The position numbers were made by a program, and so were the translations under genes. A stretch of DNA of 42,124 nucleotides from Alistipes sp. (lineage in GTDB: Bacteria; Bacteroidota; Bacteroidia; Bacteroidales; Rikenellaceae). This document shows positions 1 through 8,766 of this stretch, one piece after another. Positions within the stretch are counted from its first letter, which is position 1. Every line of letters begins with the position of its first letter. Below the pieces are notes generated by a model. It worked only from the letters and a program-made list of their open reading frames with translations, searched no databases and was not told where the DNA came from. Location of the stretch: contig JAFQOR010000016.1 of the NCBI GenBank assembly GCA_017403125.1, forward strand, positions 1 to 42,124, read 5' to 3'.

Positions 1-2343
1 CAAGAAGAGGTCGGTACGACCCACCTGACAACGCCATACACGTGCCGAGAGCGTACGACCGGGCAGAGCCACCTGAACCGTAGTCCAGTTACCATCCTCA
101 TCACGTACGGGCGAGATAGGGAGCTTGTAGAAGTTCTGTGCCTCATAGGTTGCCTCCTGCGCACCCTGCGACGAGAGACGCTGTGTAAAGTAGCCGTAGC
201 GATACAAAAGACCAACAGCCACCATAGGTACATTACGATCCGAAGCCTCCTTCAAATAGTCGCCAGCAAGGATACCCAAACCTCCCGAGTAGATCTTCAA
301 CGACGAGTGAAGACCATACTCCATAGAGAAGTATGCTACCTTGGCATGCTCTGCCGAGGGCTTCTCTGACATATACTCACAGAACTCCTTGTAGATAGAG
401 TCCATCTTCTTCAAGAAATCCTTATCCTTGGCAAGTTCATCGTAGCGTGCAGCCGAAATCTTATCCAATAGAGCAATAGGGTTGCGATCAACCTTTACCC
501 ACAACTCGGGCTCGGCATACTCGAACAAATCCTGTGCACCGGGAGTCCAGCACCACCAGAGGTTACGCGACAACTCCTCCAAAGCCTTCAAGCGCTCCGG
601 AACAGCCTTCTCAACCATCATACGATGCCATGTGGGGCGGTTCGACACGAGCTGCTGACGCAAGAAGTTAATCTGCTCATCACGATCACCGCCATCGATA
701 AGCACACGGTTTGTACGCGATACCGAATTGTCGATAGCCTCGCTATATGCTACACGATACTCATTGAACAGACGCGACCAGAGAGCCGTTGTCGAGATCT
801 CCATTGCCGACTTACGTACATCATCGAGACGCTCGCCGCTCATATCGAGGTAGTTCTTCATAACCTCGGTAATCTGCAACACCACCTCACGCTCGTTGTA
901 GTCGTCGCGACGAACGATATCTACGCCATTATGCGACGCCTGCTTTGCAACCCACATACCAAAACCGGCAAGTGTTGTTGTGAGCGTAGGCACGCCAAAT
1001 GCCACTGACTCCAACGGAGTGTAGCCCCAAGGCTCGTAGTACGATGCAAATATAGTGAGGTCGATACCCGACAACAAATCGTAGTAAGGCATGTTGAAGA
1101 TGCCATCCTCGCCATTGAGATAGGTAGGCACGAAGAGCACCTTAACGCGCGAAGCGTTGGTCGAGAGAATACTTCCCTCGATGCTCTGCGACACCAAATC
1201 CCAAGCCTCCGACTCCAAGTAGTGGGTAAGATATGGCTTCTGCGAGTGATCGATGGGCGCAGCGCTGTTTTCGAGATGCTGTGCTAAGTCGTGACGTGCA
1301 CCCACATTCGCTGCGGGAACAGCCACAAGAGCCACAACATCGCGAGTGAGGTTGTTCATGGCGAGCTGTTTGAGTGATTCGAGGAACACGTCGATGCCCT
1401 TATTGCGATACTCATAACGACCGCTGGTAGCAACAATCAGAGGCTCGTTCTCGAACTTGCAACCCCACGTTGCCTGCGCTACGTCGATAATACGTTTACG
1501 TGCCGCCTGACGCATAGCATCGAGCTTCTCACCCTTGGGAACAAAGTTGTTCTCGAAGCCATTGGGGGTAATACGCGTAACCTCACGACCGAGCAGATAC
1601 TTACACTCGTTAGCCGTGATGTCGCTTACGGTAAGAAAGGCATCGGCATACGTTGCTGCCGACTTCTCCAACGAGTGCTTTGCCATGACGTTGAACTGGC
1701 GGGCAAGCTCGTCGGCATTGAACTTATGAAGATCGTTATAGAGAGGCAAACGGTTACCTGCAATGCAACGACCCATAACGGTAGCGTGTGTCGAGAACAC
1801 CGTGGCCACGTAGGGGGCATGGTCGCGCAAATAGAGTGAGCCGGCAGCAGCCATCCACTCGTGGAAGTGAGCTACGACCTTGTCGTTGGGGGTGCACATC
1901 GTCTCTACGAACGAAGCGATAACAACACCTGCGGCATGACCAAACAACACGGGCTCGATGTAGTCCCACTGACCCGACAACGAATCCACGTGGTACGACT
2001 CCCAAAGTTGCTTCAAAATATCGTCCTTCTGTCCAATGAACGACTTGAAATCGATAAGTATAGTGATGGGGCTGCCATCAATAGCCCAACGACCGATACG
2101 CACACGTACGCCCTTGTTGTAGAGCGACTCGCGCCAACGAGCCATCAACGAGGCATCCTCCTGAAAACATGGGTTTGCAGCATCCTGCGAGAAGTCGGGA
2201 CCGATGGTAATATACTTATCTCCCATCTGGTGCTTCACCGTAGGCACCTTTGAGGCGATAACGGTATGAATACCGCCCACCTTGTTACACACCTCCCAGC
2301 TAACCTCGAACAGGTAGTTGGGGGCTAAATTTACGTTACTCAT
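1..2343 (-). CDS. Fused glycogen synthase (GT3) / alpha-glucan phosphorylase (GT35), partial at left edge
   Basis: An open frame starts at the ATG 2343-2341 and runs 781 codons to the window edge with no stop, so the C-terminus is missing. Residues 1 to about 540 resemble eukaryote-type glycogen synthase (GT3): EVSWEVCNKVGGIHTVI near residue 13, and YEPWGYTPLE at 436-445, whose two glutamates (E437, E445) match the catalytic pair of yeast Gsy2. Residues about 569-665 (LEELSRNLWWCWTP at 588) resemble the DUF3417 domain that precedes GT35 phosphorylases, and VAYFSMEYGL at 669 followed by YSGGLGILAGDYLKEASD opens the phosphorylase domain. The pyridoxal-phosphate lysine would lie beyond the edge. 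The inferred role is cytosolic storage-glucan elongation from a nucleotide sugar plus phosphorolysis to glucose-1-phosphate. Long proteins of this architecture are, as I recall, annotated in Bacteroidales as alpha-glucan family phosphorylase. Domain assignment is strong; the activity of each half is inferred. Confidence 0.9.
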   Translation of the reverse strand, partial: MSNVNLAPNYLFEVSWEVCNKVGGIHTVIASKVPTVKHQMGDKYITIGPDFSQDAANPCFQEDASLMARWRESLYNKGVRVRIGRWAIDGSPITILIDFKSFIGQKDDILKQLWESYHVDSLSGQWDYIEPVLFGHAAGVVIASFVETMCTPNDKVVAHFHEWMAAAGSLYLRDHAPYVATVFSTHATVMGRCIAGNRLPLYNDLHKFNADELARQFNVMAKHSLEKSAATYADAFLTVSDITANECKYLLGREVTRITPNGFENNFVPKGEKLDAMRQAARKRIIDVAQATWGCKFENEPLIVATSGRYEYRNKGIDVFLESLKQLAMNNLTRDVVALVAVPAANVGARHDLAQHLENSAAPIDHSQKPYLTHYLESEAWDLVSQSIEGSILSTNASRVKVLFVPTYLNGEDGIFNMPYYDLLSGIDLTIFASYYEPWGYTPLESVAFGVPTLTTTLAGFGMWVAKQASHNGVDIVRRDDYNEREVVLQITEVMKNYLDMSGERLDDVRKSAMEISTTALWSRLFNEYRVAYSEAIDNSVSRTNRVLIDGGDRDEQINFLRQQLVSNRPTWHRMMVEKAVPERLKALEELSRNLWWCWTPGAQDLFEYAEPELWVKVDRNPIALLDKISAARYDELAKDKDFLKKMDSIYKEFCEYMSEKPSAEHAKVAYFSMEYGLHSSLKIYSGGLGILAGDYLKEASDRNVPMVAVGLLYRYGYFTQRLSSQGAQEATYEAQNFYKLPISPVRDEDGNWTTVQVALPGRTLSARVWRCQVGRTDLFL

Positions 2344-2438
2344 AATTATATCCTATAAAAATTATTTTTGTCAGCTATTAACAACAAACTGTATTTGTCG
2401 CGAACACATACAACAAATACAACGCATAATACCCGCGT

Positions 2439-2447
2439 GCAAAGGTA
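2439..2447 (-). promoter_or_regulatory. Putative Bacteroidota promoter for the GT3-GT35 gene
   Basis: Read on the minus strand this is TACCTTTGC, a perfect match to the TAnnTTTG(C) -7 element of Bacteroidota primary-sigma promoters. It lies about 96 bases upstream of the ATG at 2343, giving a leader of roughly 85-90 nt. I see no clear TTTG -33 box at the expected spacing. Confidence 0.55.
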
Positions 2448-2506
2448 ATACAAATATTTAATAAAGGGAAATCTTATTAAATAATTTTAATAAGTGGTGG
2501 AATTAG

Positions 2507-2702
2507 ATGCCCGAGTGGTTGATTTTGAGGAGTGAACGGAACGTCGATACTTCAAGATTTAGGCTTGCCATACAACGCAAGCAGAAAATCTCGACGAGAT
2601 TGGAGGATTCAGTGAAGTTAAGGAGTTTAGGAAATTCGCAGATACTTATCCCAAACTCCCAAAACTCCCTATCTTCGTCATTCCGGCAAACAAGCCTCGA
2701 CG
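2507..2702. repeat. Palindrome-rich intergenic repeat
   Basis: The gap between sdaA and the GT3-GT35 gene holds nested inverted repeats. At 2542-2596, CGTCGA pairs with TCGACG (2591-2596), AGATTT (2555-2560) with AAATCT (2586-2591), and GCTTGC (2563-2568) with GCAAGC (2577-2582). At 2622-2659, GGAGTTTAGG faces CCCAAACTCC. At 2691-2702, CAAGCCTCGACG is complementary to CGTCGA plus AGGCTTG of the left part. The 73-codon open frame across it has no recognisable protein character. It looks like a structured non-coding or dispersed palindromic element; copy number cannot be judged from one window. It may also serve as the 3' end structure of sdaA, although no T-run follows on the minus strand. Confidence 0.5.
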
Positions 2703-2709
2703 CGCCAAC

Positions 2710-3918
2710 CTACTTTGCTCTATTGTAGTGCTTTGCAAGGCCACCCTCACCCGTCTCTTTATAGATAGAGGGGAGGTCGTGCCCCGTCTGCTTCATAACC
2801 TCAACCACGTGGTCGAAAGAGACGCGGTGATGTCCATCGGTGTACATCGAATATAGATTCGAGTCGAGTGCTCGCGCTGCGGCATAGGCATTACGTTCGA
2901 TGCAGGGTATCTGCACCAATCCACATATAGGGTCGCAGGTCATACCGAGGTGGTGCTCCAAACCCATCTCGGCAGCATACTCAATCTGCGCCGGCGTACC
3001 GCCAAATAGCTGGTTTGCAGCCGCTGCTGCCATGGCACATGCAACGCCAATCTCGCCCTGACAACCCACCTCGGCACCCGATATCGAGGCGTTGTGTTTA
3101 ACGATGTTTCCGATAAGTCCCGCCGTAGCCAAGGCTCGACATATACGCGCTTCGGAGAACTCTCGCGTCTTCCACAAGTGATACAACACCGCAGGCAACA
3201 CACCCGAGGAGCCACACGTAGGCGCTGTGACGATGCGTCCTCCCGAGGCATTCTCTTCGCTCACGGCAAGAGCATACGAGAATATCAACCCTCGCGATTG
3301 CAGACTCTGCTTATATCCCGATGCTCGCACGTTGTAGCGCGTGGCACGACGCTCCAAATTCAACGGCCCGGGTATCACTCCCTCGGTTTCGAGACCGCGC
3401 TCAACAGCCTCGCGCATAACGCGCCATATTTTAGATAGGAAGACCCATATCTCCTTACCCTCGTACAGCTCGACATACTCCCAAAAGGCGCGGCCATTCT
3501 CGCGACACCACTCCAAAATATCGCTCAACTTGGTCAGCGGATATATGTCGGCACTCTCAATCGGAGCCCTATTCTCCTCGGCCAGTGCACCGCCTCCGAC
3601 ACTATACACAGTCCAATCATCCGTCGTGTTACCGCTCTCGTCCAGAGCCTCGTAGCGCATAGCATTTGGGTGGAAGGGTAAAAAACGAGACGGCTCCCAC
3701 ACCAACTGCACCTCACCCAAAGGCTGCAATACATCGAGAATTGCCACATCCGTAAGGTGACCTCGCCCCGTTGCCGCAAGGCTGCCATAGAGTGTCACAC
3801 GAAAACTTTTGCAGTCGGGATTACGGCGACTGAACATCTCGGCAGCGCGGCGCGGCGCCATAGTATGGCTGCTCGACGGACCCGTACCTATACGATATAA
3901 CTCTTTGATTGTCTTCAT
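2710..3918 (-). CDS. sdaA: L-serine dehydratase (single-chain, iron-sulfur)
   Basis: This 402-residue protein deaminates L-serine to pyruvate and ammonia in the cytosol. The N-terminal beta-type domain carries [11 protein letters not shown] at residues 10-20. The alpha domain has [13 protein letters not shown] at 232. Cysteines at 286 ([11 protein letters not shown]), 328 ([10 protein letters not shown]) and 339 (IPCIERNA) are spaced 42 and 11 apart, as are the [4Fe-4S] ligands of E. coli SdaA. Length is normal for the fused alpha/beta form. The start at 3918 follows a good promoter by a short leader. It is divergent from hemW and upstream, on the same strand, of the GT3-GT35 gene, but the 366-bp gap and separate promoter suggest they are not co-transcribed. 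Confidence 0.95.
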   Translation of the reverse strand: MKTIKELYRIGTGPSSSHTMAPRRAAEMFSRRNPDCKSFRVTLYGSLAATGRGHLTDVAILDVLQPLGEVQLVWEPSRFLPFHPNAMRYEALDESGNTTDDWTVYSVGGGALAEENRAPIESADIYPLTKLSDILEWCRENGRAFWEYVELYEGKEIWVFLSKIWRVMREAVERGLETEGVIPGPLNLERRATRYNVRASGYKQSLQSRGLIFSYALAVSEENASGGRIVTAPTCGSSGVLPAVLYHLWKTREFSEARICRALATAGLIGNIVKHNASISGAEVGCQGEIGVACAMAAAAANQLFGGTPAQIEYAAEMGLEHHLGMTCDPICGLVQIPCIERNAYAAARALDSNLYSMYTDGHHRVSFDHVVEVMKQTGHDLPSIYKETGEGGLAKHYNRAK

Positions 3919-3948
3919 GGTTCGACAAAATCTTTTGTTTCTATTTCC

Positions 3949-3957
3949 GCAAAGATA
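3949..3957 (-). promoter_or_regulatory. Putative promoter for sdaA
   Basis: On the minus strand this reads TATCTTTGC, a perfect TAnnTTTGC -7 element 31 bases before the sdaA start codon, predicting a leader of about 24 nt. No convincing -33 TTTG is seen. Confidence 0.6.
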
Positions 3958-4018
3958 ACTAATTTTGCTGAATGACTTTGAAAATCGGAATATTTTTAGG
4001 ACCTTTGTTCTATCATTT

Positions 4019-5131
4019 ATGGCAACACTCTATATCCATATCCCGTTCTGCAAACGCATATGCTCCTACTGCGACTTCTACAAGGTGGGAGCCATAAGCC
4101 ACATTCCACAAGTGGTTGAGATGTTGCATCGGGAGATGGAGGAGCGAGCCAACTACGTGTCGAATCGCCATCTTACGTCGATATATTTTGGGGGCGGCAC
4201 ACCCTCACTCATCAATCCCAAAGAGATAGAGGGACTCATAAGCCATGCCGACAAACTCTTTGACTGCTCGGCCGTGGAGGAGATTACCATCGAGGCAAAC
4301 CCCGACGACCTCACCAAGGAGTATGTATCGTCGCTCGCCTCGACACCCGTAAACCGCGTGAGCCTCGGCATCCAATCGTTTGATGACGAAGCACTTCGCT
4401 TTATGAATCGACGCCACACCTCGACCGAGGCCATAGATGGCGTACGCCGCCTGCGCAACGCCGGTTTTCGCAACATATCGCTCGACATCATCTTCGGCAT
4501 AGCAGGTTTTGGCGACAGGGTCCTAAAACATAGCATCGAGCAGCTAATTGCGCTAAACCCCGAACATATCTCGGCATACCACCTCATCGTCGAGGAGCAG
4601 ACACGCCTCGGCATCATGACACGACGCGGCGAATACACCCCCATTGACGACCTACTCTCCGAGCAGGAGTACCTGATGGTACACCACATGCTCACCGAGG
4701 CAGGCTACGAGCACTACGAGGTGTCGAACTACTCGAAGGCCGGCTTCCGCGCACGCCACAACTCATCGTATTGGCAGGGCGTAGAGTACCTCGGTTTGGG
4801 CCCCGGAGCACACTCGTTCTCGACCGACAACCGCACATGGTGCACATCCACAGTAAAGGAGTATGCCACAGGCGTATTCAAATATGAGGATGAACACCTT
4901 ACGCAGCGTGACCACCTCAACGAGTATGTCATGACATCGCTTCGTTGTTGCGAGGGCATTGACCTTGCTACAATTGAACAGCGCTTCGGCAGCCACGAAC
5001 GACAACGCATTCTGCGATGTGCACAGAGCTGGCTCGATAGCGGTGCTCTATTGCTTGCCGACAACCACCTCTTCATTCCCACACCCAAGATGCTTATCTC
5101 CGACGCAATTATCGAAACTCTCTTTGAGTAG
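4019..5131 (+). CDS. hemW: Heme chaperone HemW (radical SAM, coproporphyrinogen oxidase-like)
   Basis: This 370-residue protein belongs to the HemW family, radical-SAM proteins that bind and insert heme rather than oxidise coproporphyrinogen. The cluster motif C-x3-C-x2-C is at residues 11, 15 and 18 (PFCKRICSYCDF). GGGTPS is the usual SAM-binding glycine motif, and HNSSYW followed by LGLGPGAHS is the HemW signature. An upstream TTG in the same frame at 3965 would add 18 residues, but the ATG at 4019 gives the standard start MATLYIHIPF. A near-match -7 element (GACCTTTG, 4000-4007) sits just upstream, implying a very short leader. It is divergent from sdaA. No heme biosynthesis genes are adjacent. 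Confidence 0.93.
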   Translation: MATLYIHIPFCKRICSYCDFYKVGAISHIPQVVEMLHREMEERANYVSNRHLTSIYFGGGTPSLINPKEIEGLISHADKLFDCSAVEEITIEANPDDLTKEYVSSLASTPVNRVSLGIQSFDDEALRFMNRRHTSTEAIDGVRRLRNAGFRNISLDIIFGIAGFGDRVLKHSIEQLIALNPEHISAYHLIVEEQTRLGIMTRRGEYTPIDDLLSEQEYLMVHHMLTEAGYEHYEVSNYSKAGFRARHNSSYWQGVEYLGLGPGAHSFSTDNRTWCTSTVKEYATGVFKYEDEHLTQRDHLNEYVMTSLRCCEGIDLATIEQRFGSHERQRILRCAQSWLDSGALLLADNHLFIPTPKMLISDAIIETLFE

Positions 5132-5222
5132 ATAGGCTGCATGCCAACCCCTTAGGTACACCCAAAATAGAAGAATCCCACCTCGAAAAACAGCCCTTTT
5201 TTGAAATTTCTTAAATAATTAT

Positions 5223-5254
5223 TTTGCGCTTTGAAAAAAAATACGTAACTTTCG
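5223..5254 (+). promoter_or_regulatory. Promoter of the glycogen operon
   Basis: TTTG at 5223-5226, a 19-base spacer and TAACTTTCG at 5246-5254 match the Bacteroidota consensus TTTG-N19-TAnnTTTG with one mismatch (C for G). This is the best two-box promoter in the window. Transcription would start near 5261, leaving a leader of about 119 nt that contains the hairpin at 5281-5332. Confidence 0.7.
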
Positions 5255-5280
5255 TCAAAGATTTGCAAACAAAATAGCTA

Positions 5281-5332
5281 CTAACTGCGACATGATACAC
5301 TAATATTGTGTATATCAATTAGTTGCGGTTAG
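5281..5332 (+). promoter_or_regulatory. Structured 5' leader hairpin of the glycogen operon
   Basis: CTAACTGCGAC (5281-5291) pairs over 11 positions, with two G-U wobbles, with GTTGCGGTTAG (5322-5332). Inside, GATACAC (5294-5300) pairs with GTGTAT (5308-5313) around a 7-base loop. The element begins about 20 nt after the predicted transcription start and ends 47 nt before the ATG. No T-run follows, so it is not a simple terminator. Its regulatory role is inferred only from position and structure. Confidence 0.5.
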
Positions 5333-5379
5333 TGCGTTCGTATAAAATTTCGAAACTAACAACAACATACAATAATATT

Positions 5380-7410
5380 ATGTCAGGACTAACATTCGAC
5401 AAACGCGAATTGTGCAACTTGGAGTACTCGCTTGACCGTGAGATGCTTGCTACGGATCGTCGTGGAGGCTACATGAGTACTACTATCATAGGTTGCAACA
5501 CGCGCAAATATCACGGATTGATGGTCGCGCCTATCGACCAGAGTGACCGAACCTTTGTTCTACTTTCGTCGCTCGACGAGACCGTCATACAGCACGACCA
5601 GCCGTTCCACCTCGCCATTCACCGTTTCAACGGCGTATATGAGCCACGAGGACACAAATACATCACCGACTTTGAATATACACCCACGCCTACGATAACC
5701 TACCGCATAGGCGGTGTTGTACTGCGCAAGGAGTTGCTGTGGATTCACAACCGCACACAGCTTATGATTCGCTATACGTTGGTTGATGCTCACTCCGAGA
5801 CTACACTGCGCCTACGCCCACTACTCGCCTTCCGCGACAAGCATGCCCTGTCGAAGGCAAACATGGAGGCAGACGGCAAGGCATACCCCATTCCCTACGG
5901 TGTTAAGTGCCGCCTTTACGAAGGTTTCCCGTGGTTACACATGCAGGTATCAAAGGCGGATGCCGAGTTCGTTGCCGTTCCGGATTGGTACTACAACTTC
6001 GAATATCACAAGGAGTTGGCTCGCGGCTACGAGGGTCACGAAGACCTGCTTTCGACGGGATACTTCGAGTTCAAGATTAACAAGGGAGAGAGTGTTATAT
6101 TCTCTGCTGCTACCGACCTTATGGCATCACCCGAGACCATCTCGGCAGTCTATGAGAGTGCATTGGCGCGTCGCACACACAAGATTGACCTTATAAGCTG
6201 CCTCGAACACTCGGCACGCCAGTTTGTAATCCGCCGTGGGGATAACCGCGCAGAGGTAATTGCGGGTTACCCATGGTTTGGAACATTTATGGAGGATACG
6301 TTTATGGCTCTTCCGGGACTAACGCTCACGCAGGGACGTAAGGATGACTGCATAGATGTTCTCAATACGGCAGTTCGCGACTTAAAGACAAGCGGCATAT
6401 TGGAGGGTAAAACCCTTCCGGCAACTGTCGATGCTCCATTGTGGTTCTTCTTCACGCTCCAACAGCTCGAAGAACACATCACCCAAAAGGAGCTCTGGGC
6501 AAAGTATGGCGACATCATGAAGGGAATACTTGAAGCCTTCCGCCGCGGCTTCGGCGAGGAGGTCAAACTCCACCCCAACGGTCTTATTTGGGCATCGGCA
6601 GAGCGTCCTTTGACATGGATGGGCACTATCGTCGATGGCATGCCTATCACACCGCGCCGTGGCTACCCCGTAGAGCTCCAAGCCCTGTGGTATAACGCCG
6701 TAGAGTACACCTTGGCTGTTGCCAAGAAGCAGGGTGACAAGGCTTTTGTCGCCGAGTGGAAGGATGAACCGGCAAAGACACGCAACGCCTTTATCTCAAA
6801 GTTCTGGCTCGAAGAGGAGGGATACTTGGCAGACTACGTAAACTACGACGAGGTTAATAAGTTTATACGTTGCAATATGGCTGTGGCATGCGGTCTTAAC
6901 TATCGCATGCTCAACGACGAGCAGCTCGTAGCCACATTGCAAACAATACATCAACACCTGCTCACGCCGCGCGGTTTGCGCACATTGTCACCGCGCAACT
7001 TGCTCTACAAGTCGAACTACAACGAGGACCAACGCTCACAGGACCTCGCATCACGCAACGGCTCGGCATGGGTATGGCCTTTGATGTTCTACGTTAAGGC
7101 GTGCTTCGAGCTTGGCGGTGCAAACTACGTAGCCGAGGCAGAGAGCATTGTTGAGGCATTCGACGAGGAGCTGCAAACAAAGTGTGTAGGTTCACTTTCG
7201 GAGCGCTTCGAGGGTGATCCCCCGCACGCTCCCCGTGGCTCGGTATCGCACGCGACATCGGTTGCAGGTCTGCTCTTCATCAACGACCTCATCAAGAAGT
7301 ATGCTCCCAAAAAGCCTGCGCGCAAAAGTTGCAAGAAGGCTGCACCCAAGACAGAGTGCTCGGAGGAGAAGCCCAAGAGAAAGTGCGTACGCAAGAGTGT
7401 AAAAAAGTAA
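5380..7410 (+). CDS. Glycogen debranching enzyme (amylo-alpha-1,6-glucosidase, GH133-type)
   Basis: This 676-residue protein should hydrolyse alpha-1,6 branch points of glycogen in the cytosol. Residues about 15-240 resemble the bacterial/archaeal GDE N-terminal domain (GCNTRKYHGLMVAP). Residues about 270-635 resemble the GDE C-terminal alpha/alpha toroid, with AGYPWFGTFMEDTFMALPG near 310 and NGSAWVWPLM near 555. The ATG at 5380 is chosen over an in-frame TTG at 5323 because that codon lies inside the leader hairpin. Residues 639-676 form an unusual Lys/Cys-rich tail (for example KKPARKSCKKAAPK) that is not part of the fold. It is the first gene of an operon with the GT4 and GH57 genes, an order I recall from other Bacteroidales such as B. 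thetaiotaomicron BT4303-4305. Confidence 0.92.
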   Translation: MSGLTFDKRELCNLEYSLDREMLATDRRGGYMSTTIIGCNTRKYHGLMVAPIDQSDRTFVLLSSLDETVIQHDQPFHLAIHRFNGVYEPRGHKYITDFEYTPTPTITYRIGGVVLRKELLWIHNRTQLMIRYTLVDAHSETTLRLRPLLAFRDKHALSKANMEADGKAYPIPYGVKCRLYEGFPWLHMQVSKADAEFVAVPDWYYNFEYHKELARGYEGHEDLLSTGYFEFKINKGESVIFSAATDLMASPETISAVYESALARRTHKIDLISCLEHSARQFVIRRGDNRAEVIAGYPWFGTFMEDTFMALPGLTLTQGRKDDCIDVLNTAVRDLKTSGILEGKTLPATVDAPLWFFFTLQQLEEHITQKELWAKYGDIMKGILEAFRRGFGEEVKLHPNGLIWASAERPLTWMGTIVDGMPITPRRGYPVELQALWYNAVEYTLAVAKKQGDKAFVAEWKDEPAKTRNAFISKFWLEEEGYLADYVNYDEVNKFIRCNMAVACGLNYRMLNDEQLVATLQTIHQHLLTPRGLRTLSPRNLLYKSNYNEDQRSQDLASRNGSAWVWPLMFYVKACFELGGANYVAEAESIVEAFDEELQTKCVGSLSERFEGDPPHAPRGSVSHATSVAGLLFINDLIKKYAPKKPARKSCKKAAPKTECSEEKPKRKCVRKSVKK

Positions 7411-7430
7411 AAATGTAAAACATATTGATT

Positions 7431-8747
7431 ATGAGAGTCTTAATGTTCGGATGGGAGTTTCCTCCCCATATTGCCGGAGGTCTGGGCACAGCCTGCTATG
7501 GCATGACCCAAGGCTTGGCTCGCAACGACGTGGAGGTTATCTTCGTCATGCCCAAGGCATCGGGTGACGAGGATCAGAGTTTTGTTAAGGTTGTAAATGC
7601 CAGCGACATCGAGGCACACTACTGCGATTCAAGCATCGAGGGCGCCGATGATATAATGCGTAAGATATCGTTCATCCATATCGATTCAAACATGGTACCC
7701 TACATCTCTCCCGAGGAGTGGGCAACCTACCGCGAGGGCTACGAGCGCACAGGCAAGAAGTTCTGGGAGCGCAAGGGAGATAGTTGGACCCAGCGCTACA
7801 CCTTCTCGGGCAAGTATGGCGCAAACATCATGGAGGAGGTCGCTCGCTATGCTGTTGTTGCTGCCGAGGTAGCAAAGCAGCTCGAAGGAGAGTTTGATGT
7901 TATCCATGCCCATGACTGGCTCACGTACTTTGCTGGTATCGCTGCAAAACGCGTGTCGGGCAAGCCCCTTGTAGTACACATGCACGCAACATCGTTCGAC
8001 CGCTCGTCGAGCGACAATATCGACACTCGCGTCTATGAGATCGAGCGTGCGGGTATGCAAGCCGCAGATATGGTTATCGCCGTGTCGCACCTCACACGCA
8101 ATATCGTTATAAACAAGTACGCCATTGATCCGGACAAGGTTGTCGCCGTACACAACGCCGTACAGTTTGCCGAGAACGACAACCCACTGCCAGAGCGTGG
8201 TGTCGATGATAAGATTGTTACGTTCCTGGGACGTATCACCTTCCAGAAGGGTCCCGACTACTTTATCGAGGCAGCTGCCAAGGTTCTGAAACGTGTTCCG
8301 AACGTACGTTTCGTTATGGCAGGCTCGGGCGACATGATGAATCACTGTATTCGCCGTGCCGCACAACTCGGTATCGCGGATCGCTTCCACTTCACGGGCT
8401 TCCTCAAAGGCGACGACGTGCAGAAGATGTTCCAACTCTCGGACGTATATGTCATGCCCTCTGTATCGGAGCCGTTTGGCATCTCGCCATTGGAGGCCAT
8501 GCGTTCTAACGTTCCCACAATCATCTCGAAGCAGAGCGGTGTAGCCGAGGTTTTGGACTATGCCGTAAAGGTGGACTACTGGGATGTCGATGCCATGGCA
8601 GACTCGATTTATGGTCTTATCACCTATCCGGCACTCGCCAAGATGTTCTCCGAGAAGGGTATGGACGAGGTTAATAACCTCAAATGGTTCAACGCCGCTG
8701 TGAAGATTAAGGATGTATATCAGCAGGCTATCGACAAGTGTAAATAA
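7431..8747 (+). CDS. Glycosyltransferase family 4/5-like protein of the glycogen operon
   Basis: This 438-residue GT-B fold enzyme opens with MRVLMFGWEFPPHIAGGLGT, an ADP/UDP-glucose starch-synthase-like N-terminus. It carries HAHDWLT at about 159 and the C-terminal donor-site E-x7-E motif SEPFGISPLEA (E347, E355). The likely role is transfer of glucose to an alpha-1,4-glucan. The acceptor and donor cannot be read from sequence, and annotation as a glycogen/starch synthase paralogue is an inference from operon context. The ATG at 7431 is preferred over the TTG at 7425. It lies 20 bp after the debranching enzyme gene and 19 bp before the GH57 gene, so all three are probably one transcript. Confidence 0.9.
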   Translation: MRVLMFGWEFPPHIAGGLGTACYGMTQGLARNDVEVIFVMPKASGDEDQSFVKVVNASDIEAHYCDSSIEGADDIMRKISFIHIDSNMVPYISPEEWATYREGYERTGKKFWERKGDSWTQRYTFSGKYGANIMEEVARYAVVAAEVAKQLEGEFDVIHAHDWLTYFAGIAAKRVSGKPLVVHMHATSFDRSSSDNIDTRVYEIERAGMQAADMVIAVSHLTRNIVINKYAIDPDKVVAVHNAVQFAENDNPLPERGVDDKIVTFLGRITFQKGPDYFIEAAAKVLKRVPNVRFVMAGSGDMMNHCIRRAAQLGIADRFHFTGFLKGDDVQKMFQLSDVYVMPSVSEPFGISPLEAMRSNVPTIISKQSGVAEVLDYAVKVDYWDVDAMADSIYGLITYPALAKMFSEKGMDEVNNLKWFNAAVKIKDVYQQAIDKCK

Positions 8748-8766
8748 TAATATAAGGTAACTATAT

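Noticed and set aside
2507-2535. tRNA-Ser/Leu-like D-arm string (GCCCGAGTGGTTGA)
   Set aside because: No acceptor stem, anticodon arm or T-arm can be built around it.
2507-2728. A 73-codon plus-strand open frame in the gap after sdaA
   Set aside because: It lies across several inverted repeats, overlaps the end of sdaA and has no protein-like composition; it is better explained by the non-coding repeat.
5323-5379. N-terminal extension of the debranching enzyme from a TTG
   Set aside because: The codon lies within the 3' arm of the leader hairpin, and the extension has no family similarity; ATG 5380 fits the family.
7686-8435. A 249-codon minus-strand open frame
   Set aside because: It is antisense to the GT4 glycosyltransferase and has no recognisable domain.
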